The position numbers and the translations under genes were made by a program. Positions 26,156-34,940 of a DNA stretch of 64,000 nucleotides are shown here, piece by piece (position 1 is the stretch's first letter; each line of letters begins with the position of its first letter). Source of the stretch: UBA1127 sp965116355 (GTDB lineage Bacteria > Chloroflexota > Dehalococcoidia > Lucifugimonadales > UBA1127); NCBI GenBank assembly GCA_965116355.1, contig OZ220679.1:1736001-1800000 (forward strand), given 5' to 3'. A model generated the notes under the pieces. It was given only the letters and a program-made list of their open reading frames with translations. It made no database searches and was not told where the DNA came from.

Positions 26156-26189
26156 GCTGACTTGCCCGCTGTGGCGACAATGCGCGTCA

Positions 26190-26708
26190 TCACTCGGCGG
26201 CGCTTGCGAACTGCCACGCCCCATCGAACGTGATCTCTCTGGCACTCCACACGTACTTGATGCCCTCCTTGTCCAGCGAGACCAGCTTGCACAGGTACCT
26301 GTTCTCCCGGTCGAGGGCAATGGGCGAGGGCCCTTTGGTGTTGATGAAGTCCAGCGCGCGGAGCATCGCGGCGTCCCTGGGGCTCTCAACCTGTATCGAC
26401 CAATGGTCGAATCCTCCCTGGAACCCGGTGCCGGTCAGGTTGTGAAGCTCTACCCGATACGTCAGGGAGCCGCTGAAGTATGCGTCGTTGGCGGCCTGTA
26501 CCTCAGCCTCGGCCCTCCGGCGTTCTTCCTCCGCGTCCTGGCCCTGGATGCGCAACCAGTCGCTCATCGACAGCCGGTCGAGGGGATTGGTCCGTTCCCA
26601 ATCGGCCTGGAGCATCACCGGGTCCACCACCATGACATCGGCGCGGCACCGGTGCAGCCAGTGCTGTAGTCCCCCGCACCGGAGGCATACTCTTGAATAG
26701 AGTGTCAC
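26190..26708 (-). CDS. uncharacterised protein, possible N-terminal metal-binding CxxC
   Basis: I do not recognise a family. A GTG at 26708 with GGAGGGAG upstream gives 172 residues; an internal ATG at 26633 would give 147. The N-terminus has C-L-R-C and a further Cys eleven residues on (CLRCGGLQHWLHRC), which could bind a metal with nearby histidines. The rest is soluble and charged, with a helical QGQDAEEERRRAEAEVQAAN and beta-like C-terminus ending in EITFDGAWQFASAAE. It is downstream of a Rieske gene on the same strand, but a hairpin lies between them. Base composition fits the neighbourhood. Confidence 0.6.
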   Translation of the reverse strand: MTLYSRVCLRCGGLQHWLHRCRADVMVVDPVMLQADWERTNPLDRLSMSDWLRIQGQDAEEERRRAEAEVQAANDAYFSGSLTYRVELHNLTGTGFQGGFDHWSIQVESPRDAAMLRALDFINTKGPSPIALDRENRYLCKLVSLDKEGIKYVWSAREITFDGAWQFASAAE

Positions 26709-26725
26709 GGCTCCCTCCAAACGGA

Positions 26726-26750
26726 ACGGGGGCCCCAAAGAGGCCCCCGT
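26726..26750 (-). terminator. hairpin terminator after leftward Rieske gene
   Basis: ACGGGGGCC (26726-26734) and GGCCCCCGT (26742-26750) form a perfect 9-bp stem. On the minus strand it follows the Rieske stop by about 25 bases; the run after it (TCCGTTT) is weakly T-rich. Confidence 0.65.
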
Positions 26751-26774
26751 CGCTCTACGCCTGGGTGACTTGCC

Positions 26775-28112
26775 CTACCGGTTCGGCCCCCGGTCCGCGC
26801 CCTCGAGTTCCGGCCGGTCGATGAACGCCTTCCTCAGCTCGCGAGTCGCTTCGAACCAACCCTGCCCCTTGGGCAGGATGGTGCCGCCGGATCGCTCCTG
26901 GTACAGCTCCGGACGGTCCACGGTGGCAGGGACCATGCCCTCCTGCAGGTTGATGGAGGCCGTAATGATGCGCCGCCGCGTCTTGATGACCATCGAGTCG
27001 CTTGAGCCCAGGTGCTCCTTCGTCCGGTCCGCAATGGCGCCCATCTGCTCCGTGACCGACTGGTCCTGCAGGTGGATGCCGCTGATGCCCGTGTAAATCG
27101 TGTTCTTCTTCTGCGCCTCGCGGTCGATGCGGTAGTCGTTCTCCGCGTTGGCGGCCAGACGCCACCGGCCCAGGAAGCCGCTGGTCTGTGGCAGGAACTC
27201 CGGCAACAGGCTCGCGCCCGGCACGTTGTTGCCGCGCCCTGCGCTGCCGATGCCCCTGGCGAACGGGTTGGGGCCGCAGATGTTCCAGAACATCGTGTGC
27301 TCGTCGTCAATCGGCACCCACGCCCGTACCAGGATCTGCCATCCCAGCACGCTGGTCGGGATCATGGTGTAGAAGGGCAGAAGGAAGTGGGCGACGCGCC
27401 AGTAGATGGAGTCCTCCTCCGCCGGCCGCCACGCGCCGTAGGACGTGCCGTAGTCCGTGTCGATGACGTCGTAGCCGAGGGGCGCCCGGTCCTTGACGGT
27501 GTAGTAGTCGTAGGAGCCGGGAGACAGCTTGTCGGCCGTCACGCTGCCCAGGTGCAGGAAGCCGAGGTGCGAGGTGTCGATGTCGCCCTCGAGCGCCTGC
27601 ACGAAGTTGCAGTCACGCATGGCGGTCCAGACCGACTGCTCGACGTCGTCGGGCAGCATGTTCGGCTCGATGTCCGGCAGGGGCGGGAGCTCGCTCCGCG
27701 GGCCCATGTAGGTCCAGATGATGCCGTTGCGCTCCAGGCACGGGTACGCCTTGATCTTCACCTTGTCCTTGAAGTTGGACTCCGCCGGCTCCGACGGCAT
27801 ATCGACGCAGTCGCCGTTCACGTCGAACTTCCAGCCGTGGTACACGCACCGGATGCCGCACTCCTCGTTGCGCCCGAAGAACAGGCTCGCGCGCCGGTGC
27901 GGGCAGTAGTTGTCGACGAGCCCGACGTTGCCGTTCGTGTCGCGGAACGCGACGAGGTCCTCGCTGAGCAGGCGGACGCGAACGGGGTCGCTGTCCGGGC
28001 CCGGCAGTTCCCGCGACATGATGGCGGGGATCCAGTGCTGCCGGATCATCTCGCCCGTCGGCGTCCCCGGCCCAACCTGGCACATCAACGCATTGTCACT
28101 GGCGGAAAGCAT
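26775..28112 (-). CDS. Rieske non-heme iron oxygenase, phthalate dioxygenase-like
   Basis: 445 residues from the ATG after GGGGGAGAAAAGT. Rieske ligands are C70, H72, C89 and H92, and the mononuclear iron motif reads DIDTSHLGFLH. The N-terminal GPGTPTGEMIRQHW and the segment CVDMPSEPAESNFKDKVK match the other Rieske proteins here. The C-terminal half is most like the copy at 60.0-61.4 kb (shared WRVAHFL.PFY.MIP and DREAQ segments). It has its own promoter and no adjoining reductase. Substrate unknown; presumably hydroxylation of an aromatic or cyclic compound. Confidence 0.92.
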   Translation of the reverse strand: MLSASDNALMCQVGPGTPTGEMIRQHWIPAIMSRELPGPDSDPVRVRLLSEDLVAFRDTNGNVGLVDNYCPHRRASLFFGRNEECGIRCVYHGWKFDVNGDCVDMPSEPAESNFKDKVKIKAYPCLERNGIIWTYMGPRSELPPLPDIEPNMLPDDVEQSVWTAMRDCNFVQALEGDIDTSHLGFLHLGSVTADKLSPGSYDYYTVKDRAPLGYDVIDTDYGTSYGAWRPAEEDSIYWRVAHFLLPFYTMIPTSVLGWQILVRAWVPIDDEHTMFWNICGPNPFARGIGSAGRGNNVPGASLLPEFLPQTSGFLGRWRLAANAENDYRIDREAQKKNTIYTGISGIHLQDQSVTEQMGAIADRTKEHLGSSDSMVIKTRRRIITASINLQEGMVPATVDRPELYQERSGGTILPKGQGWFEATRELRKAFIDRPELEGADRGPNR

Positions 28113-28152
28113 ACTTTTCTCCCCCTTCTGTGAATCCTGCAGTCTGAAAGGG

Positions 28153-28181
28153 AGTGTAGTATTCCGCGGAAACCGCGTCAA
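28153..28181 (-). promoter_or_regulatory. promoter of leftward Rieske gene
   Basis: Minus-strand TTGACG (28181-28176), 17-base spacer, TACACT (28158-28153), about 40 bases before the start codon. The spacer includes the palindrome TTCCGCGGAA. Confidence 0.7.
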
Positions 28182-28323
28182 TGGCGGCGGATGGCACGAT
28201 TGTCACCCGGTCACAACGGCGGGGAATCTCGACATGGCGCACGGAAGGCATCGGGCGTGCGCAAAAGTCACGACAACACAATTTTCGAGGGGAAAGAGAA
28301 ATCCGTTAGGGAGAGAGCAACCC

Positions 28324-29226
28324 CTAGTTCGGGTTGTCCAGCCTCTGGCTGATGTCGGCGAGGAAGCTCTGGATGTCCGGCGGCAGGTCGGCGGCCGGCT
28401 CCTCTTCCTTGGCCTGCTCCTCGGACGCGCCGGGGTGGCGCGAGTCGTAGTAGGACTCCAGGCGCTTCACCAGCTCCTGTGCCGCCGGGTTGTTCTTGAT
28501 CTCGGAGTCCAGCTCCGCATACTGCTTCTGGCCAGCCTCGGTCTGCGGCAGGTCCGCCGGCATGCTGTAGACGGTTGCCAGGATCTCCAGCAGCCGCGCC
28601 GTGCCCGCGTAGTCGTGTTCCAGCTGCGCGTACTGCGGCAGCCGCACCATGAAGCTCACGTCCTCGATGCCGATCTGCTGAAGCTCCTGCGAGAGAAGGT
28701 TCATGATGGACGTAGGACCTTCGTAGTTGCTGCGACGCCGCGACACCAGCCCGCGCAGGCCCGTCATCGGCTCGCCGTTCATCGTCCCCGTCACCTGCAG
28801 CGGGCGAGTGTGCGGGGCCGCGTCGTACATCGCGCCGATGCGGCTGTACCGCTTCACGTTCAGCGCCTTCAGCACTTCGAGGATGGACTCGATGTAGTCC
28901 TCCGCGTTGGCGTGAGGCTCTCGCACCTGCATGAGGATGATCGGCGGGTCGTCGTCGCGAGAAAGTTGGCTCACGCGGGTGTTTGGGACGCGCTGCACGC
29001 GCTGCCCGTTGCGGAAGCGCGTCGTCGGCCGGTAGCGCGTGAAGTCGAAGAACGCCCCCGGCTTCTCCAGTCGCCCCAGCTCCTGCGAGCCGAAGTACCG
29101 CTCCAGTCGGCGCAGTGTCAGCGTGCCAACACTGCCGGCATCGAGCCACGGGTAAAGCATTGCAATGACGTGCGGCTCTTCAAAGTGCGGGATGGGTTCG
29201 GCAAACGAAAACGCGCCAATCTTCAT
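28324..29226 (-). CDS. PAC2-family protein
   Basis: 300 residues. The N-terminal region (PHVIAMLYPWLDAGSVGTLTLRRL, about 19-42, then FFDFTRYRP near 60) has the pattern of the PAC2 proteasome-assembly-chaperone family, as do the LEILATVYSMPADL and helical C-terminal segments. Actinobacterial and archaeal members relate to proteasome assembly or ATP-grasp-like partners; the Chloroflexota role is not established. The C-terminus carries an acidic linker (EEQAKEEEPAADLP) and a final helix. No proteasome genes are nearby. It stands alone, divergent from the TPR lipoprotein gene. Confidence 0.8.
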   Translation of the reverse strand: MKIGAFSFAEPIPHFEEPHVIAMLYPWLDAGSVGTLTLRRLERYFGSQELGRLEKPGAFFDFTRYRPTTRFRNGQRVQRVPNTRVSQLSRDDDPPIILMQVREPHANAEDYIESILEVLKALNVKRYSRIGAMYDAAPHTRPLQVTGTMNGEPMTGLRGLVSRRRSNYEGPTSIMNLLSQELQQIGIEDVSFMVRLPQYAQLEHDYAGTARLLEILATVYSMPADLPQTEAGQKQYAELDSEIKNNPAAQELVKRLESYYDSRHPGASEEQAKEEEPAADLPPDIQSFLADISQRLDNPN

Positions 29227-29424
29227 ACGCGCATGGTGACAGAAGGAAGCGGATTTTGCAAGTCAGTGAAGGCTGTGGCCCTGCCCTGTTTTCCCTCTCA
29301 AGATGAGACTGCATATCTAACCTTGAGCGGCCTTCTGCGTTCTACAATAGAGTTTGGTGGTGTTCGTTTGAGTTGCCGCCCCGGCCTTGGTGGGCTGGCG
29401 AAGTGATTCCAGCGGTGGAGTGGT

Positions 29425-31272
29425 GTGGTGAAGGTGTGGAAGGCGAAGCTCATCCTGGTCGCATGCCTTGCGGCTCTGGTCGGCGCATTGCTGCTCTCGG
29501 CCTGCACGGACGAGACGGACCCCGAGCCCGACGTGCCGGTCGCGCCGACCCCCGTTCCGACTGCGGCGCCAACCGCCGTCCCTGAGCCGACGCCGGTCCC
29601 GCCCACTCCCGTGCCGACACCGGTTCCCACCCCTACGTCTGTCCCGCAGCCAACCCCAACCCCGACGCCGGTCCCGCCGACGCCCACGCCCGAACCGACG
29701 CCTGAGCCGGTTCAAGAGGTGCTTGCCTCCTATTCCAGCGAGGCCTTCGACTTCTCCTTTGACTATCCGGATGCCTGGCGCCTCACGCAGGATGGCCGGG
29801 AAATCTCCGCCACCGTGCCGGGAACAACGGCGGTGGTGGATATTAGCATCCACATCCTCACCACGCCGCAGAGCGTCCACGACTACACCGAATTCGTGCT
29901 GGAGGCGCTCGAGGGCGAGCACCCGTCCTTCGCCGTCCGCTCGACCGCTGGCCGCCAGGTTGGCGAAGTCCCCGGCCTCGTGAACCGCGCCCAGTCGACC
30001 AGCGATGCTGGCAGGGTGACGACGTTCAAGATCTACACAGCCGCCATCGGGCGGGTCGGCGTCTCCTTCGTGCTCCGAGGGACCGAGGCGGATGTGCGGG
30101 ACGCCGAGCAGCAGTTCGACGCCGTTGCGGACAGCTCCCGCTTCCCCAGCGGATCGCTTGAGATTCCCGAAGCCACCATCGAGAAGCAGGCGGTCGGCAC
30201 CGGGTTCTCCAGGGGCCTGCGGTCCATCGTCGGCGAGAGCACCGTCTTTGAGCAGAGCAACGAGTCCCTGACCGCCGCTGTCGAGTTCAGCCTCCTGCCG
30301 GCGGACACGGCGATCAGCTTCATCTGGGTGAAGGTCAACTACGCCGGGCGAGTGGAACGTGTGTTAAGGTCAACCACTGCAGACTCCGAGGGCGATGTCC
30401 ACTGGTCGACCTACACTCCCGAGGATGGCTTGGAGCCGGGCTTCTATCTGGTGGGAGTCCGTCAGGGCTTTTACTTCACCGCCATCCTGCCCTTCACCGT
30501 CGTCATTCAAGAGGGCGCGGAGTTCACGGACACTCTCTCATACGAGGACTGGACCGGCTTTCTCCTCTATGTGGCTGACGACATCGACCGCGCCATCTAC
30601 GCCGCGACGAAGGCCCTTGAGCTGGACCCCGACAACGTGCAGGCTTACGTGTGGCGCGCCGAGGCCTACGAGCAGCAGTGCAAGATCCGTCCGGCCATCG
30701 ATGACCATAACGAGGCTGTGCGCCTGCGGCCGGACAATCCGGTAACCGTGTCCACGCGCGGGAGCGCGTACTGGTACGCCTTCGACCATGAGCCGGCGTT
30801 GGCGGACTACACCAGGGCCCTGGAATTGGTTGAAGAGCTTCCGCAGGAGACCGACAGGCAAAAGCGCCGTTACCTTCTCCTCAAGCATCACAACTACAAC
30901 CTTCGAGCGCTGGTAAACGTGAACTTGGGTCGAATCGCGGATGCGCTGGAAGACGTCAATGCCGCGCTGGAACTGGACCCGGAAGAAGAGCTGTACTTCG
31001 ACACGCGCGCCTACGCCTACTACAAGGGCGGCAGGTATGAGGAGGCCAAGGCTGACTACGAACACGCCTTTGAATTGGGGTTTGACAGCCTCTTCGGCTA
31101 CTTGGGATACGGCTTGACCCAGATAGCTCTCGGCGACCGGGAAGCCGGCCGTGCCAACCTCGAGCTAGGCCTCGAGCTCTTCGAGGAATACGACGAGCGC
31201 GATTGCCCGGACCCCCAGCTCGGCGATCTCGTCCACACCGCGCGCACCACGCTCGAGACCTTGGCAAGCTAG
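29425..31272 (+). CDS. TPR lipoprotein with Pro/Thr linker and PsbP-like domain
   Basis: 615 residues from one of several close GTGs. A lipoprotein signal ends at C27 (LLLSAC). Residues 32-97 are a Pro/Thr/Val/Glu linker (repeated PTPVP units). Residues 100-245 resemble PsbP/DUF1795 folds (FDFSFDYPDAWRL at the start). A beta-rich domain spans 265-372, and TPR repeats run from about 385 to 590 (AIYAATKALELDPDNVQAYV, ALEDVNAALELDPEEELYFD). It is likely anchored outside the cytoplasmic membrane with the TPRs as a protein-binding scaffold. The binding partner is unknown. Domain limits are by eye. Confidence 0.82.
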   Translation: MVKVWKAKLILVACLAALVGALLLSACTDETDPEPDVPVAPTPVPTAAPTAVPEPTPVPPTPVPTPVPTPTSVPQPTPTPTPVPPTPTPEPTPEPVQEVLASYSSEAFDFSFDYPDAWRLTQDGREISATVPGTTAVVDISIHILTTPQSVHDYTEFVLEALEGEHPSFAVRSTAGRQVGEVPGLVNRAQSTSDAGRVTTFKIYTAAIGRVGVSFVLRGTEADVRDAEQQFDAVADSSRFPSGSLEIPEATIEKQAVGTGFSRGLRSIVGESTVFEQSNESLTAAVEFSLLPADTAISFIWVKVNYAGRVERVLRSTTADSEGDVHWSTYTPEDGLEPGFYLVGVRQGFYFTAILPFTVVIQEGAEFTDTLSYEDWTGFLLYVADDIDRAIYAATKALELDPDNVQAYVWRAEAYEQQCKIRPAIDDHNEAVRLRPDNPVTVSTRGSAYWYAFDHEPALADYTRALELVEELPQETDRQKRRYLLLKHHNYNLRALVNVNLGRIADALEDVNAALELDPEEELYFDTRAYAYYKGGRYEEAKADYEHAFELGFDSLFGYLGYGLTQIALGDREAGRANLELGLELFEEYDERDCPDPQLGDLVHTARTTLETLAS

Positions 31273-31393
31273 GACCTGGGTCGACGTTGAAGATGGCCGA
31301 CGGCGAATGCTCGTCGTCGGCCCTTCAATCCCCTTGACGGCACAGGGGTCTCTCCTCGTTGGCGCCCTTCACAATCCCGTTGACTTACTTCTC

Positions 31394-31421
31394 TTGACAA
31401 TGTAGGGGATAGGCATATACT
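31394..31421 (+). promoter_or_regulatory. promoter of solute-binding lipoprotein gene
   Basis: TTGACA (31394-31399), 16-base spacer, TATACT (31416-31421): near-consensus sigma70-type promoter, leaving a leader of about 125 bases before the ATG at 31555. Confidence 0.8.
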
Positions 31422-31554
31422 TCCAACATTCGTCAAGGGAGCGGCACGGGTTCCCTGGCATACTTTAACGGCTACCGCCATCTGCCTTGGGACATAGCCT
31501 TAGCGGCTTCCTTGTTTTGTTGTGCTGGCTTGGTCCAACAAGAGGGAGGTAAGC

Positions 31555-33369
31555 ATGTCACGAGACCTAGTGTGGAGACGCCTGCTCCTGGTGTTCGCCG
31601 CCTTAATGGCTCTTGCCCTCGTCGCCGCGTGCGGCGGCGATGACGAAGGCGACGCCGGAGGCACGACCGCCGACCCGGTCGCAGCCGTGCCGACGCCCGC
31701 GCCGGTGCAGTTCCCCGACGCCAACTTGACGTCGCCCGCAACCCCCGCGCCATCCACAGCCGATTCGGCGCCCTCGACTTCCGACGCCATGATGGATGAC
31801 GGCGGCCCGAAACACGATCGGGTCGTACTGGGACTCATTCCGCCGTCGGCCTTGACTAATGCCCCTCGGCACATGGGTTCCACCTCCGCCTTCCAGCTCA
31901 AGCCCATGTATGAATACCTGATGGACACGCATCCGGAGACGCGCCAGCTCATTCCTGGCCTCGCCAAGAGCTGGGAAGTCGAGCCCAACGGCGCCGGCCT
32001 CCGCTTCTTCCTGGAGGAGGGCATCCCCTTCCACGACGTGGACGGCAACGAGGCTGGCGTGATGACGGCCGACGACGTCGCCTGGACTCGTGAGGACCTC
32101 ATACATGAGACCTCCACCAGCAGCATCCGCTCGCTGATGCGGAGGGCCGAATTTGAGACTGTCAGCGACCACGAGGTCGTCTTCCGGTGGGAGGAGCCCG
32201 ATGCTGACGCCCTGGACTTCATCGCCAACCAGGTGGGCGGCATGGAGATCAGCAGCCGCGCCGACCTGAACACCTTCCCCGACGATGACAAGGACAACCG
32301 GATCTCGCGCCCCATCAACGGCACCGGTCCGTACACCTTCGTCTCCCGGGAGCAGGACCAGAACATCGTCTACCAGAAGCTCCCCCAGCCCCACTGGCGC
32401 CTTGACGCCGATTTCGAGGAGATTGAGGTCCGCTGGATTACGGAGAACTCCACGCGCTTGGCGGGCCTGCTCAACAACGAGCTTCACATCACCAACATCC
32501 CGTTTGAGCAGGAACCCGCAGCCATTTCACGCGGGGGCTACAAGGTAATCACCGGCAGGGTCAACACCATGCGGACGTTCTTCCAGATGCAGGGCGTCTA
32601 CCTGAACGAGCCGAACAACCCTGCCGCCGGCTACAAGTTCCCCGACACGCCCCTGCTCAGCAGGGACGTTCGCGCCGCCCTGAACCGCGCCATCGACCGT
32701 GACGCCCTGAACGAGGCCTTCTTCTTCAACCTCGGCCAGAAGATGCACGCCATCCACGTGGCGGAGACCCACGGCGCGTTCAACCAGCGGTGGAAGGACG
32801 AGTTTGACGAGAAGTACGGCTACGACCCCGCTGCCGCGCGCGACCACCTCCGCGCGGCCGGCTACGACTCGAACAACCCGCTCGAGACCAACATGTTCGT
32901 CCTGGAGATGCAGCAGTACTCCGGCGGACCGGACGTGATCGAGTCGGTAGCCCAGATGTGGAGTGACGTCGGCGTCAAGGTCAATCTGCTGACCGTCGAC
33001 CGTGCCCAGCGCCTGAACCGTGGCCGTGCGCTGGAGTACAACAACCACATCACGCTTGGTGTGCTAATCGCCCCGCCAATCCTGGCGCTGCGCCTCGGCC
33101 ACCACACGTCACCGCCCCGCGGCGGCGGCGCTGAGGACTTCATCGTGGAAGAGGTCTTCCAGAAGGCCCGCACGTCCCTCGACCTGGACGTCCAGAACTC
33201 GTTCATCCAGGCGGCCACCAACCGCATCTACGATGAGTACTTGGCCATGCCGCTCTTCTGGGTCCCCGTCCACGTAATGGTCAACACGGACGTGGTCGAC
33301 GACTGGGTGTTCCCGGGCACCGTTTCCGGCACCTTCACGCACTTCTGGAACATCCGCGGTACCCGATAG
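31555..33369 (+). CDS. family 5 extracellular solute-binding lipoprotein
   Basis: 604 residues with GGGAGG ahead of the ATG. The lipobox LVAAC places the acylated cysteine at C26. An acidic/Ala/Pro/Thr linker ending in STSDAMMDDG precedes the mature domain. The domain shows SBP_bac_5 features: LMDTHPETRQLIPGLAKSWEVEP, VRFFL-type EEGIPFHD, DVRAALNRAIDRDALNEAFF and a late DVGVKVNLLTVD. Such proteins deliver peptides, nickel, glycosides or other solutes to ABC permeases. None is encoded next to it. A strong promoter and strong terminator make it a single-gene unit. Related to the two lipoproteins at 61.7 and 63.6 kb. Confidence 0.93.
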   Translation: MSRDLVWRRLLLVFAALMALALVAACGGDDEGDAGGTTADPVAAVPTPAPVQFPDANLTSPATPAPSTADSAPSTSDAMMDDGGPKHDRVVLGLIPPSALTNAPRHMGSTSAFQLKPMYEYLMDTHPETRQLIPGLAKSWEVEPNGAGLRFFLEEGIPFHDVDGNEAGVMTADDVAWTREDLIHETSTSSIRSLMRRAEFETVSDHEVVFRWEEPDADALDFIANQVGGMEISSRADLNTFPDDDKDNRISRPINGTGPYTFVSREQDQNIVYQKLPQPHWRLDADFEEIEVRWITENSTRLAGLLNNELHITNIPFEQEPAAISRGGYKVITGRVNTMRTFFQMQGVYLNEPNNPAAGYKFPDTPLLSRDVRAALNRAIDRDALNEAFFFNLGQKMHAIHVAETHGAFNQRWKDEFDEKYGYDPAAARDHLRAAGYDSNNPLETNMFVLEMQQYSGGPDVIESVAQMWSDVGVKVNLLTVDRAQRLNRGRALEYNNHITLGVLIAPPILALRLGHHTSPPRGGGAEDFIVEEVFQKARTSLDLDVQNSFIQAATNRIYDEYLAMPLFWVPVHVMVNTDVVDDWVFPGTVSGTFTHFWNIRGTR

Positions 33370-33401
33370 TCCCTGACCTGGATCCAACATAGCTCGCAGC
33401 G

Positions 33402-33433
33402 AAGCCCCCCGGCCGACAAAGGCCGGGGGGCTT
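33402..33433 (+). terminator. Rho-independent terminator after solute-binding lipoprotein gene
   Basis: Perfect 13-bp stem AAGCCCCCCGGCC (33402-33414)/GGCCGGGGGGCTT (33421-33433) with a 6-base loop, followed by CCTTCC. Confidence 0.88.
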
Positions 33434-33554
33434 CCTTCCCTGCAAGTCCCGGTGCGCGGAACACCGGTCCTCGACCGGGTCCATCCCACCCGCGTTGCTG
33501 TATAGTAGCCACAATCCGCTCCGTACGAGGCCACGGGTTGTGCTTGACCCAGTG

Positions 33555-34844
33555 ATGAGGCGGTTCCCCCTGCTGACGGCGCTGGTGCACCGGGACTTCC
33601 GGCTGTACTGGAGCGGTCACGCCGTCGCCGTCGCCGGGCAGCAGATGGCCATCGTCACGCAGATGTGGCTCATCTTCGACCTGACCGGGTCGGCCCTCCA
33701 ACTCGGCCTGTTGGGTCTCGCGCGCGCCGTGCCCGGCATCATCATGAACTTGGTCGGCGGTGTTCTCGCCGACAAGTTCGACCAGCGCAAGCTGCTCATC
33801 GGCGCCTCCACGGTCACCGCCCTGCTCTTCGCCATACTGGGGACACTCACGTTCACCGGCCGCGTCGAGGTCTGGCACGTGCTGGCCGTCGTCTTTGGCA
33901 CAGGCGCATGCGAGGCCTTCATGCAGCCCTCCCGGCAGGCCCTCTTCCCCAACCTCATCGACCGGCAGCACATGATGAGCGCCGTGGGCCTCAACTCCGC
34001 CGTGCATCCAGGGACGCGCATGTTCGCGCCCATCATCGCCGGCGTGCTGATCGACCGCGTCGGCATGGGCCTCGAGGGCGCGGCGACCGCCCTGTTCGTG
34101 ATGTCGGGACTCACGCTCGTGTTCACCTTCGCCCTGCTCTGGGTGCGAGTGCCTCCCATCCGGCGCGCCGCAGCGGGCGGAGGATTCCAGACCATGGTGG
34201 AGGGGCTGGGCTACGTGGCCCACAACCGCATATTCCTGCTCATCATTCTGACCAGCTTCTCCAACGCTTTCTTTGGTGGCGGGCACATGATCCTTCTGCC
34301 GGTCTTTGCGGATAAGCTCCTCGGCGAGGCATCGGGCGTTTCGCTGGCGGTGCTCTCGTCCGCAGGCGGCGTCGGCGGCCTCACGGGAGCCGTCATCGGC
34401 GGGTCGTTGGGGCGCTTCCGAAGGCACGGCTGGCTCATCGTCGGAGGTTCACTCAGCTTTGGCGGCTCCCTCATATTGTTCGCTCTTGCGCCGTGGTTCT
34501 GGCTGCTCGTCGCGATGGAGTGGATCGCCTCGGCCAGCAACCAGCTCTTCAACGTCACCTCCCAGGCGACGCTCCACGCGCTGGTGCCGGACGAGTTCCG
34601 TGGCAGGGTCATGGGCCTGCGGAGCATGATGCACTCGGTCGCGCAGCCCCTGGGCGGCTTGCAGATGGGCGGCGTGGCCTCCGTCATCGGCGCGACGGCG
34701 GCCGTCGCCATCAGCGCGGGGTGCCTCCTGACCGTCACGACGCTGGGCATCGCCCGCGACGGCCGGGTTCGCAACTTGAGCGGCGCCTTCGGGCGAAGCT
34801 CACACGCGCCTGCGCCGGTGGCGGTGGCCGAGGCCGGGAGCTAG
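33555..34844 (+). CDS. MFS exporter (EntS/MFS_3-like)
   Basis: 429 residues with about twelve membrane helices. FRLYWSGHAVAVAGQQM near the N-terminus and the loop GGVLADKFDQRKLLIG are typical of the MFS_3 (EntS/drug exporter) group; LVPDEFRGRVMGLRSM is the equivalent loop in the second half. Likely a proton-coupled exporter of a hydrophobic compound; substrate unknown. The ATG at 33555 is chosen because conserved sequence starts there, but a GTG 15 bases upstream is possible. A TATAGT at 33501 may be its -10 box. Confidence 0.87.
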   Translation: MRRFPLLTALVHRDFRLYWSGHAVAVAGQQMAIVTQMWLIFDLTGSALQLGLLGLARAVPGIIMNLVGGVLADKFDQRKLLIGASTVTALLFAILGTLTFTGRVEVWHVLAVVFGTGACEAFMQPSRQALFPNLIDRQHMMSAVGLNSAVHPGTRMFAPIIAGVLIDRVGMGLEGAATALFVMSGLTLVFTFALLWVRVPPIRRAAAGGGFQTMVEGLGYVAHNRIFLLIILTSFSNAFFGGGHMILLPVFADKLLGEASGVSLAVLSSAGGVGGLTGAVIGGSLGRFRRHGWLIVGGSLSFGGSLILFALAPWFWLLVAMEWIASASNQLFNVTSQATLHALVPDEFRGRVMGLRSMMHSVAQPLGGLQMGGVASVIGATAAVAISAGCLLTVTTLGIARDGRVRNLSGAFGRSSHAPAPVAVAEAGS

Positions 34845-34940
34845 CCTCACCCATTTCGTGTACAATCGCGGCACATCGCGACGGAGGACGGTTGACGACT
34901 GCCTTCGCGCGGGTTGGAAGACCACAGTGGGAGGGCCACC

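Noticed and set aside
29530..29715. Repetitive CCGACGCC/CCCACGCC-rich tract considered as a CRISPR or tandem repeat
   Set aside because: It is in frame and encodes the Pro/Thr stalk of a lipoprotein; units are irregular and there are no spacers.
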